In this document: positions 47,385-54,705 of the stretch, piece after piece
How the letters are laid out: every line of letters starts with the position of its first letter
Numbering within the stretch: position 1 is the stretch's first letter
Assembly (NCBI GenBank): GCA_016703645.1
Contig: JADJBR010000007.1
Location: 310,001-374,000 of the forward strand
Source of the DNA: Zoogloea sp.
Lineage (GTDB): Bacteria > Pseudomonadota > Gammaproteobacteria > Burkholderiales > Rhodocyclaceae
Length of the DNA stretch: 64,000 nt
Direction of reading: 5' to 3'
Notes under the pieces: model-generated
What the model saw: the letters and a program-made list of their open reading frames with translations, nothing else
What the model was told of the DNA's origin: nothing
The model's database searches: none
Translations under genes and position numbers: made by a program

Positions 47385-48736
47385 CCATCGCATTGCATAT
47401 GCTGCGCCACTGCTTTGAGGGCGCAGTTCCGTCCGCCATCGCCACCTGTGGTGCCGACGGTATGCCCAACGTCGCCAAGCTGTCCCATGTGCATTATCTC
47501 GACGACGAGCATGTGGCCTTGTCCTACCAGTTCTTCAACAGGACGCGCGAAAACATCCTGCACAACGGACGTGCGGTGGTGGAAGTTGTCGATCCGGTTG
47601 CGGCGGCGCATTACAACCTCAAGGTTGCGTATGTGAGAACCGAGACATCCGGCCCGACTTTCGAATACATGAAAGCCCGCATCGCGGCCATTGCTTCCGA
47701 TTCGGGCATGAGTAAAGTGTTCCGCCTGTTGGGTGCGGATATCTACCGGGTATTGGCGGTGGACGTGGTGCCGGGCTACGAGCCCGCGCCCGCCCAGCCC
47801 CGGACAGGGCTTCTTTCCGGATTGCGAATGACGCTGGCGCAACTCGGCGCCTGCTCCGACCTGGAGCGTCTGCTGGAAGTGTGTCTGGACGGCCTGGAGC
47901 GGCACTGGAAGATCGACTACGCCATGCTGTTGGTCCCGGACCCGGATGGGAAACGCCTGTTTACCGTCGCAAGCCGCGGATACCCTCAGTCAGGGATTGG
48001 CTCCGAGGTGCGTTTTGGCGAAGGGATCGTCGGTGTCGTGGCCGGAGAGCGGACGCCGATCCGGATCGGCTATGCGCTACAGGAATACCGGTACAGTCAC
48101 GCTACCCGCGAGCGTTTTGTCGCCGATGGGGACGAGCTGGAGACCGAGATCCCCTTTCCGGGGCTGGCGGAGGCGGGCAGTCAGCTTGCCGTCCCTTTCC
48201 TGCTCGGGGATCGGCTTTTGGGCGTCCTGCTGGTGGAAAGCGAGCAGGAACAGCGGTTCACCTTCGAAGATGAAGACGCGCTGATGATCCTGGCCAGTCA
48301 GATGGCCTTGTGCATGAACCACGTTAGCTGTAATGCTGAACTGGTCACTGAGCCAGTCGGCATCCCATCGCCCGTCCATCAGCCCACCCCATCCCCGGAC
48401 GTGCCCATGCACGTCCGTCATTTTCCCGCCGACCATAGCGTGTTTGTAGACAACGACTATCTGATCAAGGGCGTTGCCGGTGCGATCATCTGGAAGTTGT
48501 TACGCGAATACGTCGATTCGGGACGTATCGATTTCACCAACCGCGAGTTACGCCTCGATTGTGCGTTGGGGCTTCCGGATGTGACGGACAATCTGGATGC
48601 CCGCCTGATCCTCCTGCAACGCAGGCTTTCCGAACGGTGCCCATCCATCGCCATCGAAAAAACAGGACGCGGCCGGTTTCGACTCCATGTGAGTCAGCCG
48701 TTACGGCTTGAGGTGGGCGTCAAGTCGCGGGAGTAA
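47381..48736 (+). CDS. Split-barrel/GAF fusion protein, probable ligand sensor
   Basis: 451 residues from a GTG overlapping the previous stop. Residues about 1-140 are a split-barrel flavin-binding-like domain (GAVPSAIATCGADGMPNVAKLSH). About 155-315 is a GAF domain (DLERLLEVCLDGLERHW, GFGEGIVGVVAGE-like segment, LAVPFLLGDRLLGVLLVESE). A Pro-rich linker follows. The last 110 residues (SVFVDNDYLIKGVAGAIIWK, FTNRELRLD) look like a winged-helix or similar output domain. No kinase, GGDEF or HD domain is present. A redox or haem/flavin sensing role is inferred from architecture. Confidence 0.7.
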   Translation: MTIALHMLRHCFEGAVPSAIATCGADGMPNVAKLSHVHYLDDEHVALSYQFFNRTRENILHNGRAVVEVVDPVAAAHYNLKVAYVRTETSGPTFEYMKARIAAIASDSGMSKVFRLLGADIYRVLAVDVVPGYEPAPAQPRTGLLSGLRMTLAQLGACSDLERLLEVCLDGLERHWKIDYAMLLVPDPDGKRLFTVASRGYPQSGIGSEVRFGEGIVGVVAGERTPIRIGYALQEYRYSHATRERFVADGDELETEIPFPGLAEAGSQLAVPFLLGDRLLGVLLVESEQEQRFTFEDEDALMILASQMALCMNHVSCNAELVTEPVGIPSPVHQPTPSPDVPMHVRHFPADHSVFVDNDYLIKGVAGAIIWKLLREYVDSGRIDFTNRELRLDCALGLPDVTDNLDARLILLQRRLSERCPSIAIEKTGRGRFRLHVSQPLRLEVGVKSRE

Positions 48737-48890
48737 GCGCAAGAACGGGCCGGCGGGCCTGAGGCCGCGCGACGCCATCAGGGGCCATACCCTTTGTGCA
48801 GGTGAGCTCGGGGCGGATCAGGCGATTGCCTTGTCTGGGCCGACCGAGCCCCCGGTCAAGTGCGTCGCGCAAGATGGAAGGACGATGCGG

Positions 48891-49193
48891 ATGTTGGTAT
48901 GTGCGGTCTTGACGGTTCTGCCTGCCTGTTGGGCAATGCTCATCCAGCTACGGAGCCGGGGGCAGGGGTTCGCTGCAGCCGGGATCAAGGGATTGGCGTT
49001 TGCGCTGTTTCAATTGGCGGTCATGTTCGGATTGATCCATCTGAACACATGGTGGGCTGATCTGATCTATCTGTTCCTGCTGCTGGCGACAGGCAACATG
49101 GTGCTGGAGGCAATGGCATTGCGCCATCCGGGCAGTGCCCTCGGCGCTTGGTGGCTGCGCCAGAAGGCGCTGGCGGGGCGCAAGGCCCGCTGA
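48891..49193 (+). CDS. Small integral membrane protein
   Basis: 100 residues from the ATG at 48891, nine bases after GGAAGG; the ATG at 48885 is the alternative. Three hydrophobic segments are visible: MLVCAVLTVLPACWAMLI, GLAFALFQLAVMFGLIHL and ADLIYLFLLLATGNMVLEAM. The C-terminus is short and basic. No family is recognised. It lies between the GAF fusion gene and the double-receiver gene on the same strand, with a 154-base gap before it. Confidence 0.6.
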   Translation: MLVCAVLTVLPACWAMLIQLRSRGQGFAAAGIKGLAFALFQLAVMFGLIHLNTWWADLIYLFLLLATGNMVLEAMALRHPGSALGAWWLRQKALAGRKAR

Positions 49194-49288
49194 CTCGGCC
49201 CGTATCGGGCGGTAGGGCGCATAAGTTCCTCAAGCTTTTTCGTTTGTGTTCGCTAACCCTGTATGGTGCTTAAGAGCAGGTAAGCGAT

Positions 49289-50101
49289 ATGGCAGGCGAC
49301 TCACGTTTTCAGACACTTCGTGCCGTACTGGTGGAACCCTCCGCCGTGCAGGCCAAAATCATCCGTGCCGAGTGCGATGAGATCGGACTGCACCAGGTGG
49401 AACATGTGGCGACCGTTGCAGAGGCGCTCGACACCATGCTGCGTCGTGCGCCCGATCTGATCTTGTCGGCCCTGTACCTTCCCGATGGCACAGGTACCGA
49501 GCTGGTCGAGGCGATGCGCGCCGAAGGGCGCCTGGCCGAGGTGCCGTTTCTGCTGATCTCCAGCGAAACCCGGCCCCAGGCCCTCGAGCCGGTGCGTCAG
49601 TCCGGTGCCTGCGGCATTCTCCCCAAACCCTTCACCGCCGCCCAGCTGTCCCGGGCGATCAGCCGTACCCTCGACCTGCTGGGCACCAGCCATGTGCTGG
49701 AGAACGAGTTCGATCTGGATTCGATCCGGGTGCTGCTGGTGGATGACAGCCCCAACGCCCGGCGCTTCATCCGCCGGGTGCTGGAAAACCTGGGGCTACG
49801 CCATTTCATCGAGGCCAGCAATGGTCGCGAAGCGGCAGCGCTGTTGGCCGACACGATGGTGGATCTGATCGTGACCGACTACAACATGCCGGAGATGGAT
49901 GGCCGGGAGTTCGTGGAGTACGTGCGCACCCGGAGCTGGCAGCAGGAGGTGCCGATCCTGATGGTCACCAGCGAATCCAGCGAAAGCCGTCTGGCGGCGG
50001 TACAGGAGGCGGGTGTGTCGGGCATCTGCGACAAGCCCTTCGAAACGGCGCTGCTGCAGCAACTGCTGGCCGGCATGCTGCGGCAATCGGAGGACTCCTG
50101 A
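49289..50101 (+). CDS. Double-receiver response regulator, first receiver degenerate
   Basis: 270 residues with two receiver domains and no output domain. The second (about 145-265) is complete: VLLVDDSPNARR, DLIVTDYNMPEMDGRE and ICDKPFE. The first (about 10-130) has VLVEPSAVQ in place of the acidic pair and LILSALYLPDG, where alanine stands at the phospho-acceptor position, so it cannot be phosphorylated normally, although its KPF lysine remains. The first domain is probably a regulatory or dimerisation module. No kinase is adjacent. RBS and start at 49289 are acceptable (GCAGG). Confidence 0.85.
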   Translation: MAGDSRFQTLRAVLVEPSAVQAKIIRAECDEIGLHQVEHVATVAEALDTMLRRAPDLILSALYLPDGTGTELVEAMRAEGRLAEVPFLLISSETRPQALEPVRQSGACGILPKPFTAAQLSRAISRTLDLLGTSHVLENEFDLDSIRVLLVDDSPNARRFIRRVLENLGLRHFIEASNGREAAALLADTMVDLIVTDYNMPEMDGREFVEYVRTRSWQQEVPILMVTSESSESRLAAVQEAGVSGICDKPFETALLQQLLAGMLRQSEDS

Positions 50102-50164
50102 TGGGCTCGACGGACGTCTCAAGAGTTGTTTGGCAGCTAGCCGCCAGTTCTTAATTCACTCTTG

Positions 50165-50188
50165 TATTAATTCAGAAATGAATTAATA
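50165..50188. promoter_or_regulatory. AT-rich perfect palindrome in the ATPase-pair promoter region
   Basis: TATTAATTCA-GAAA-TGAATTAATA has perfect 10-base arms. It lies 35 bases before the start of the ATPase gene in a short AT-rich patch between GC-rich genes. It could be an operator, or a leader hairpin abutting the next one. Confidence 0.5.
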
Positions 50189-50216
50189 CTCTCTGCATTC
50201 AGTCGATGCAGGGAGT
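50188..50216 (+). promoter_or_regulatory. Hairpin covering the ribosome-binding site of the ATPase gene
   Basis: ACTCTCTGCAT (50188-50198) and ATGCAGGGAGT (50206-50216) pair over 11 positions with one G-T wobble around a 7-base loop. The 3' arm contains GGGAGT, the only good ribosome-binding site for the GTG at 50223. Folding would therefore block translation of the ATPase/STAND pair until relieved. Confidence 0.55.
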
Positions 50217-50222
50217 AATCAC

Positions 50223-51419
50223 GTGCCTATCAAGCTTGGCAACAAGGCCGACGGTGAAGATTTTTTCGATAGGGTCAGTGAGCGGGATGACCTGTGGCGC
50301 TACCTCGAAGGCAACCATATCGTCCTGAGCGGCCCGCGGCGTTTGGGCAAGACATCCCTGCTGCAGCGCCTCGCCGAAGAGGCGACGGAGAAGGGCATGC
50401 TCGCAAGGCTGATCGACGTGGAGGGCATCGACACCGTCGACGGATTTGTTGCGGAACTCGACAGGGCGTTTCCCGACGAAACCATCAGTGGTTATCTGAA
50501 GACGGTGGGGACCCAGGTTTCAGGGGTGTTGGCACGTTTTCGGAAAGTGGAGGTCAAGCTACCCGGTGGGCTCGGAGGCGGGCTGGAACTGCAGGCCATT
50601 CCGGATACACCCTGGCGGAGCACCGCGCTGAATCTGCAGAAGCGCATGAGCGGGGCACCGCTCCTGGTGCTGATTGACGAGTTCTCGGTATATCTAGAGA
50701 AGCTCCTCGTGCGCGACCCTGCCGATGCCGAACGATTGCTGGGCTGGTTGCGTGCCTGGCGCCAGCAATCCGGGCTGGCCTGCCGCTTCCTCTTCTCAGG
50801 CTCCATCGGGCTCAACGCCTTGTTGGCGCGCCACCGGCTGAACACACGTTTCAATGACTGCCATGACTTCCGCCTGAAGCCCTTCAAACCGGCCGCAGCC
50901 CTGGCGATGCTGACTGAAGAGGCCCGTCGGGAGGGCTGGACGCCGGTGGACGGCAGTCTTGACTATCTGTGCCAGCGGATCGGCTGGCTGTCTCCGTTCT
51001 ATCTGAACCTGCTGCTCGTCACCACCATCGAAGCCGCCCGGGATCGCCTTGAGGAGGCCGGCGGCGCCGAGCGCCAGATCCAGCAGTCTGATGTAGATGA
51101 TGCCTACGACAGGCTGCTTGCCACGCGCTCGCGCTTCATCCACTGGCACCAGCGTCTTGAGCGCGATCTGGGCGAGCCGAAACTGGGCTTCACAATGGCC
51201 ATCCTCGCCGCCGTCGCCAAAGCTGACGAGGGGTTGAGCCGCCGCCAACTGCTTGCCCGTCTGCAGCGCCTTGAGGCCGACCCGGACATCTGCGCCGAAC
51301 GGCTGGACGATGCCATGCTGCTGCTGGAGGAGGACGGCTACCTGGATGCCGGGAGCGAGCGCATCCGCTTCCTGTCCTTCCTGTTGCGCGATTACTGGAA
51401 ACGCAATCATGCCCGCTGA
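50223..51419 (+). CDS. AAA ATPase of a two-gene NTPase module
   Basis: 398 residues from a GTG at 50223. Walker A is GPRRLGKT (37-44) and Walker B is LVLIDEFS (about 150). RFLFSGSIGLNALL is a sensor-like segment. The fold matches the archaeal-type ATPase/STAND relatives. The C-terminal 120 residues are helical with a winged-helix look (LSRRQLLARLQRL, LLEEDGYLDAGSERIRFLS). It overlaps the next NTPase gene by 11 bases, so the two are co-produced. Its role is unknown; the pairing with a repeat-bearing NTPase suggests sensing or defence. Confidence 0.75.
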   Translation: MPIKLGNKADGEDFFDRVSERDDLWRYLEGNHIVLSGPRRLGKTSLLQRLAEEATEKGMLARLIDVEGIDTVDGFVAELDRAFPDETISGYLKTVGTQVSGVLARFRKVEVKLPGGLGGGLELQAIPDTPWRSTALNLQKRMSGAPLLVLIDEFSVYLEKLLVRDPADAERLLGWLRAWRQQSGLACRFLFSGSIGLNALLARHRLNTRFNDCHDFRLKPFKPAAALAMLTEEARREGWTPVDGSLDYLCQRIGWLSPFYLNLLLVTTIEAARDRLEEAGGAERQIQQSDVDDAYDRLLATRSRFIHWHQRLERDLGEPKLGFTMAILAAVAKADEGLSRRQLLARLQRLEADPDICAERLDDAMLLLEEDGYLDAGSERIRFLSFLLRDYWKRNHAR

Positions 51420-54400
51420 GCCATCGCCCACGCTCGCCTGCTCGCCCGAGATTCCCCTGAGCAGTACCGTCAAATACAACCCCCACCTGTGGGGCGATGA
51501 CGAGCTGCGGGCGATTTTCGTCGTCAGAAAGCCCGAGCTTGAACGCCTGGTCGACGCGGTGCGGGCCAGCCGGACCGACTCGGTGCCCCAGCATATTCTC
51601 ATCACCGGCCACCGGGGCATGGGCAAGAGCACCCTGTTGCGGCGGGTTGCCCTGGCTGTAAGGGACGACGATGAACTGTCCCGGGGCTGGCTGGCCCTGA
51701 GCTTTCCGGAAGAGCAATACACCGTCAGCACGCTCACCGAGTTCTGGCGCAACGTGCTCGATTCGCTGGCCGATGCCTTGGAACAGCGGGGCGCGTCGCC
51801 AGCCGAACTGGCCCGGCTCGATGCCGCCATTGCCGGCATCGATTCCCTGGCCGTCGACGCCCGGGAAGATGCCGCCCTCAAGCTGCTCACCGACTGGATC
51901 GCCCGTCACCAGCAGCGCGTGCTTCTGCTCATCGACAGCACCGACCTGCTGCTCGCCGGCCTGGCCGGTGGCGGCAGCCTGCGCAGCGACCGCAAGGGCG
52001 TGAGCATCCGCGACGCTGGCGCCACGCCCCTGTGGCGTTTGCGCAAGACCTTGTCCCACGAAAAAGGCATCTTCTGGCTCGGCGCCAGCTACCAGGCCCT
52101 CGAAGCCCAGCACCAGTACCAGGATGCCTTTCACGACTTCTTTCAGCTCGTCGAGCTGCGCCCCCTTTCGGTGGCCCACATGCGTGAGGCCATGCTGGCC
52201 CTGGCCGGCAGCTTCGGCATGAAAGGGCTGCAGGGCGAGGCAGCCACCGCCGAGATGGCCCGCGCCCTCGACGCCCGCCCCGAACGCCTGAAGGCCCTGC
52301 GCGCCATGACCGGCGGCAATCCGCGCACCACGGTCATGCTCTACGATCTCTTTGCGGTCGGGGGCGACGGGAATGTGCATAGCGATCTGCGGGGCTTGCT
52401 CGACATGATGACGCCCCTCTACAAGGCGCGGATGGAGAGCCTGGCCGAGCAGCCCCGCAAGCTGCTGGCCCACCTTATGGAACACTGGGCGCCCGCCACC
52501 GCCCGTACCCTGGCTGATGCTGCCAGCCTGCCGGTGACCACCGTCAGCGGTCAGCTCAGCCGGCTCGAAACGGAAGGCCTGATCGAGAAGGTCCGCCACG
52601 CTGGTGCTGCCCGCAATGCCTACCAGATCGCCGAGCGTTTCTTCAACGTGTGGTATCTGATGCGCTATTCGTCGCGCCGCCTGCGCCAGCGCCTCACCTG
52701 GCTGGTGGAGTTCATGCGCCTGTGGTTCAGCGCCGACGAACTGGTGGGCCAGGCGCGCGGTCGTTGCGAATACCTGGGCGGCGGGCGCGGCGATCAGGGC
52801 AGCCTCGAGTACGCACGCGCCCTGGCCTTCGCGCTGCCGGAAGGCCACCGGGATCGCTACCGCCTGGAGTGGTCGGTCTTCTCCGCCGCCCGTAAGATTA
52901 GCGGTGATACCCGCGAAGCCATCCGCGAGCTGTTTGAGATCGATGGAGACGAGAAGGAGTTCGTCACCGCCGAAGACTACCTGGTCCGCTTCAATGCGCT
53001 GGATGACGGTTTGCGGAAGTGTCCCCATGTGCCGCTGGATGAGATGGATGGGTGGATTGCGGCGGTGAAGGGCTCGCTGTCCTTGAGTCTGGCAGAAAAG
53101 GAAAGGGTTGCAGACGCCGCCGCCGGCCTGAGTGCATTTCAGTATTACGAGTTGCGCAAGGTTTTTCTCGAAGAGGCACAAGCGCTCGCCAGCGAGGCGT
53201 CGCCAGCGGCTGCGAAAGCCTTACTGGGCGCCACCTTCAACGGCGATTTCTTTCCCGATTGTCCGGACTCCAGGCTGGCCGAACGGCAGATCGTTGCCTG
53301 CTTCGGTGATGACGCGCAGAGCTGCCGATTCGCGATGAACTTGCTTAGCGGGAAGCATGCTGATGTGTGTGTCGAGAGGGTTATCCGCAAGGCCATCGAA
53401 CTGGACGAGAAGTATGCCCAGCCGTGGAACGGACTCGGCTACCTGCTGCAGAAGCACCTTCAACGCTACGCCGAAGCCGAAGCCGCCTACCGCAAGGCCA
53501 TCGAACTGGACGAGAAGGACGCCGCGCCGTGGAACAACCTCGGCTACCTGCTGCAAAGTCACCTTCATCGCTACAGCGAAGCAGAAGCCGCCTACCGCAA
53601 GGCCATCGAACTGGACGAGAAGTATGCCGCGCCGTGGAACAACCTCGGCAACCTGCTGCAAGCTCACCTTCAACGCTACGCCGAAGCCGAAGCCGCTTAC
53701 CGCAAGGCCATCGAACTGGACGAGAAGGCTGCCCAGCCGTGGAACGGACTCGGCTACCTGCTGCAAAATCACCTTCAACGCTACAGCGAGGCTGAAACGG
53801 CCTACCGCAAGGCCATCGAACTGGACGAGAAGTATGCCGCGCCGTGGAACAACCTCGGCAACCTGCTGCAAGCTCACCTTCAACGCTACGCCGAAGCCGA
53901 AGCCGCCTACCGCAAGGCCATCGAACTGGACGAGAAGGCTGCCCAGCCGTGGAACGGACTCGGCTACCTGCTGCAAAATCACCTTCAACGCTACAGCGAG
54001 GCTGAAACGGCCTACCGCAAGGCCATCGAACTGGACGATAAGTACGCCTTGCCGTGGAACAATCTCGGCAAGCTGCTGCAGGCTCACCTTGAGCGCTACG
54101 TCGAAGCCGAAGCCGCCTACCGCAAGGCCATCGAATTGGACGAGAAGAGTGCCGTACCGTGGAACGGACTTGGCAATCTGCTACAAGATCACCTTCAACG
54201 CTACAGCGAGGCTGAAACGGCCTATCAGACCGCGATGCAGCTAGATAGGGATGACCCCTACGCGATAGCCAATCTGGCCCGATTGTTGGCGTTGCTGGGG
54301 CGCACGGACGAGGCCGCAAGGTGCTATCGCGACGCGCTGGATCGCATATCCATGGCGAGCAGGTCTCACTCCCTTCTTGAATTGCAGGCCCAGCTCTGGC

Positions 54401-54705
54401 TCGGCAAGCGGGAGGAGGCACGCGTCGCGCTGGAGGATCTCGCTGCGCCGGCAAGCGAAGGGGCACGGCGGCAGTTTGGTCTGCTGGTGGAGCAGGCGGC
54501 GGAGTGCCACCAGATCGGCTTGGGGCTGACGCTTGCCGGGCTGATGGAAGAAAGCCCCTATGCTGACTTCCTGAAACCGCTCTCTCTGGCTTTGCGGGTG
54601 GCAGCGGGCGCCGATGATGGCGTATTCGCCACCGCACCGCCGGAGATCGCCACGATGGCTGAGGCAGTGCTGGTCAAGATCCGGAAGTATCGGCCGGCCC
54701 GGTAA
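51409..54705 (+). CDS. STAND-like NTPase with near-identical TPR array
   Basis: 1098 residues from the ATG at 51409 (MPAEPSPTLACSPEIP), overlapping the ATPase gene. The NTPase domain has Walker A GHRGMGKS (67-74) and Walker B LLLIDSTDLLLAG. A winged helix follows at about 350-400 (ATARTLADAASLPVTTVSGQ). A helical spacer leads to eight 35-residue TPR units (about 662-941) built on AIELDEKYAxPWNxLG, then degenerate units and a helical C-terminus. This NTPase-spacer-repeat order is that of STAND switches, in which the repeats sense a ligand and the NTPase oligomerises. No effector domain (nuclease, TIR, protease) is obvious. Confidence 0.8.
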   Translation: MPAEPSPTLACSPEIPLSSTVKYNPHLWGDDELRAIFVVRKPELERLVDAVRASRTDSVPQHILITGHRGMGKSTLLRRVALAVRDDDELSRGWLALSFPEEQYTVSTLTEFWRNVLDSLADALEQRGASPAELARLDAAIAGIDSLAVDAREDAALKLLTDWIARHQQRVLLLIDSTDLLLAGLAGGGSLRSDRKGVSIRDAGATPLWRLRKTLSHEKGIFWLGASYQALEAQHQYQDAFHDFFQLVELRPLSVAHMREAMLALAGSFGMKGLQGEAATAEMARALDARPERLKALRAMTGGNPRTTVMLYDLFAVGGDGNVHSDLRGLLDMMTPLYKARMESLAEQPRKLLAHLMEHWAPATARTLADAASLPVTTVSGQLSRLETEGLIEKVRHAGAARNAYQIAERFFNVWYLMRYSSRRLRQRLTWLVEFMRLWFSADELVGQARGRCEYLGGGRGDQGSLEYARALAFALPEGHRDRYRLEWSVFSAARKISGDTREAIRELFEIDGDEKEFVTAEDYLVRFNALDDGLRKCPHVPLDEMDGWIAAVKGSLSLSLAEKERVADAAAGLSAFQYYELRKVFLEEAQALASEASPAAAKALLGATFNGDFFPDCPDSRLAERQIVACFGDDAQSCRFAMNLLSGKHADVCVERVIRKAIELDEKYAQPWNGLGYLLQKHLQRYAEAEAAYRKAIELDEKDAAPWNNLGYLLQSHLHRYSEAEAAYRKAIELDEKYAAPWNNLGNLLQAHLQRYAEAEAAYRKAIELDEKAAQPWNGLGYLLQNHLQRYSEAETAYRKAIELDEKYAAPWNNLGNLLQAHLQRYAEAEAAYRKAIELDEKAAQPWNGLGYLLQNHLQRYSEAETAYRKAIELDDKYALPWNNLGKLLQAHLERYVEAEAAYRKAIELDEKSAVPWNGLGNLLQDHLQRYSEAETAYQTAMQLDRDDPYAIANLARLLALLGRTDEAARCYRDALDRISMASRSHSLLELQAQLWLGKREEARVALEDLAAPASEGARRQFGLLVEQAAECHQIGLGLTLAGLMEESPYADFLKPLSLALRVAAGADDGVFATAPPEIATMAEAVLVKIRKYRPAR
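53392..54231 (+). repeat. Eight tandem 105-base TPR-coding repeats
   Basis: Units start at 53392, 53497, 53602, 53707, 53812, 53917, 54022 and 54127, all exactly 105 bases. Units 3+4 (53602-53811) and 5+6 (53812-54021) are the same 210-base sequence except for one base (T at 53697, C at 53907), so a two-unit block was duplicated recently. Frame is kept by any whole-unit gain or loss, so repeat number can change without breaking the protein. Confidence 0.95.

Noticed and set aside
51190-53181. 663-codon minus-strand frame opposite the NTPase pair
   Set aside because: The plus strand has Walker motifs and coupled starts; the minus frame has no recognisable domain.
53392-54231. CRISPR array
   Set aside because: Units are contiguous 105-base coding repeats without spacers and translate to TPR helices.
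53381-54637. Long repetitive minus-strand frame across the TPR array
   Set aside because: Produced mechanically by the 105-base repeats, which keep all frames open.
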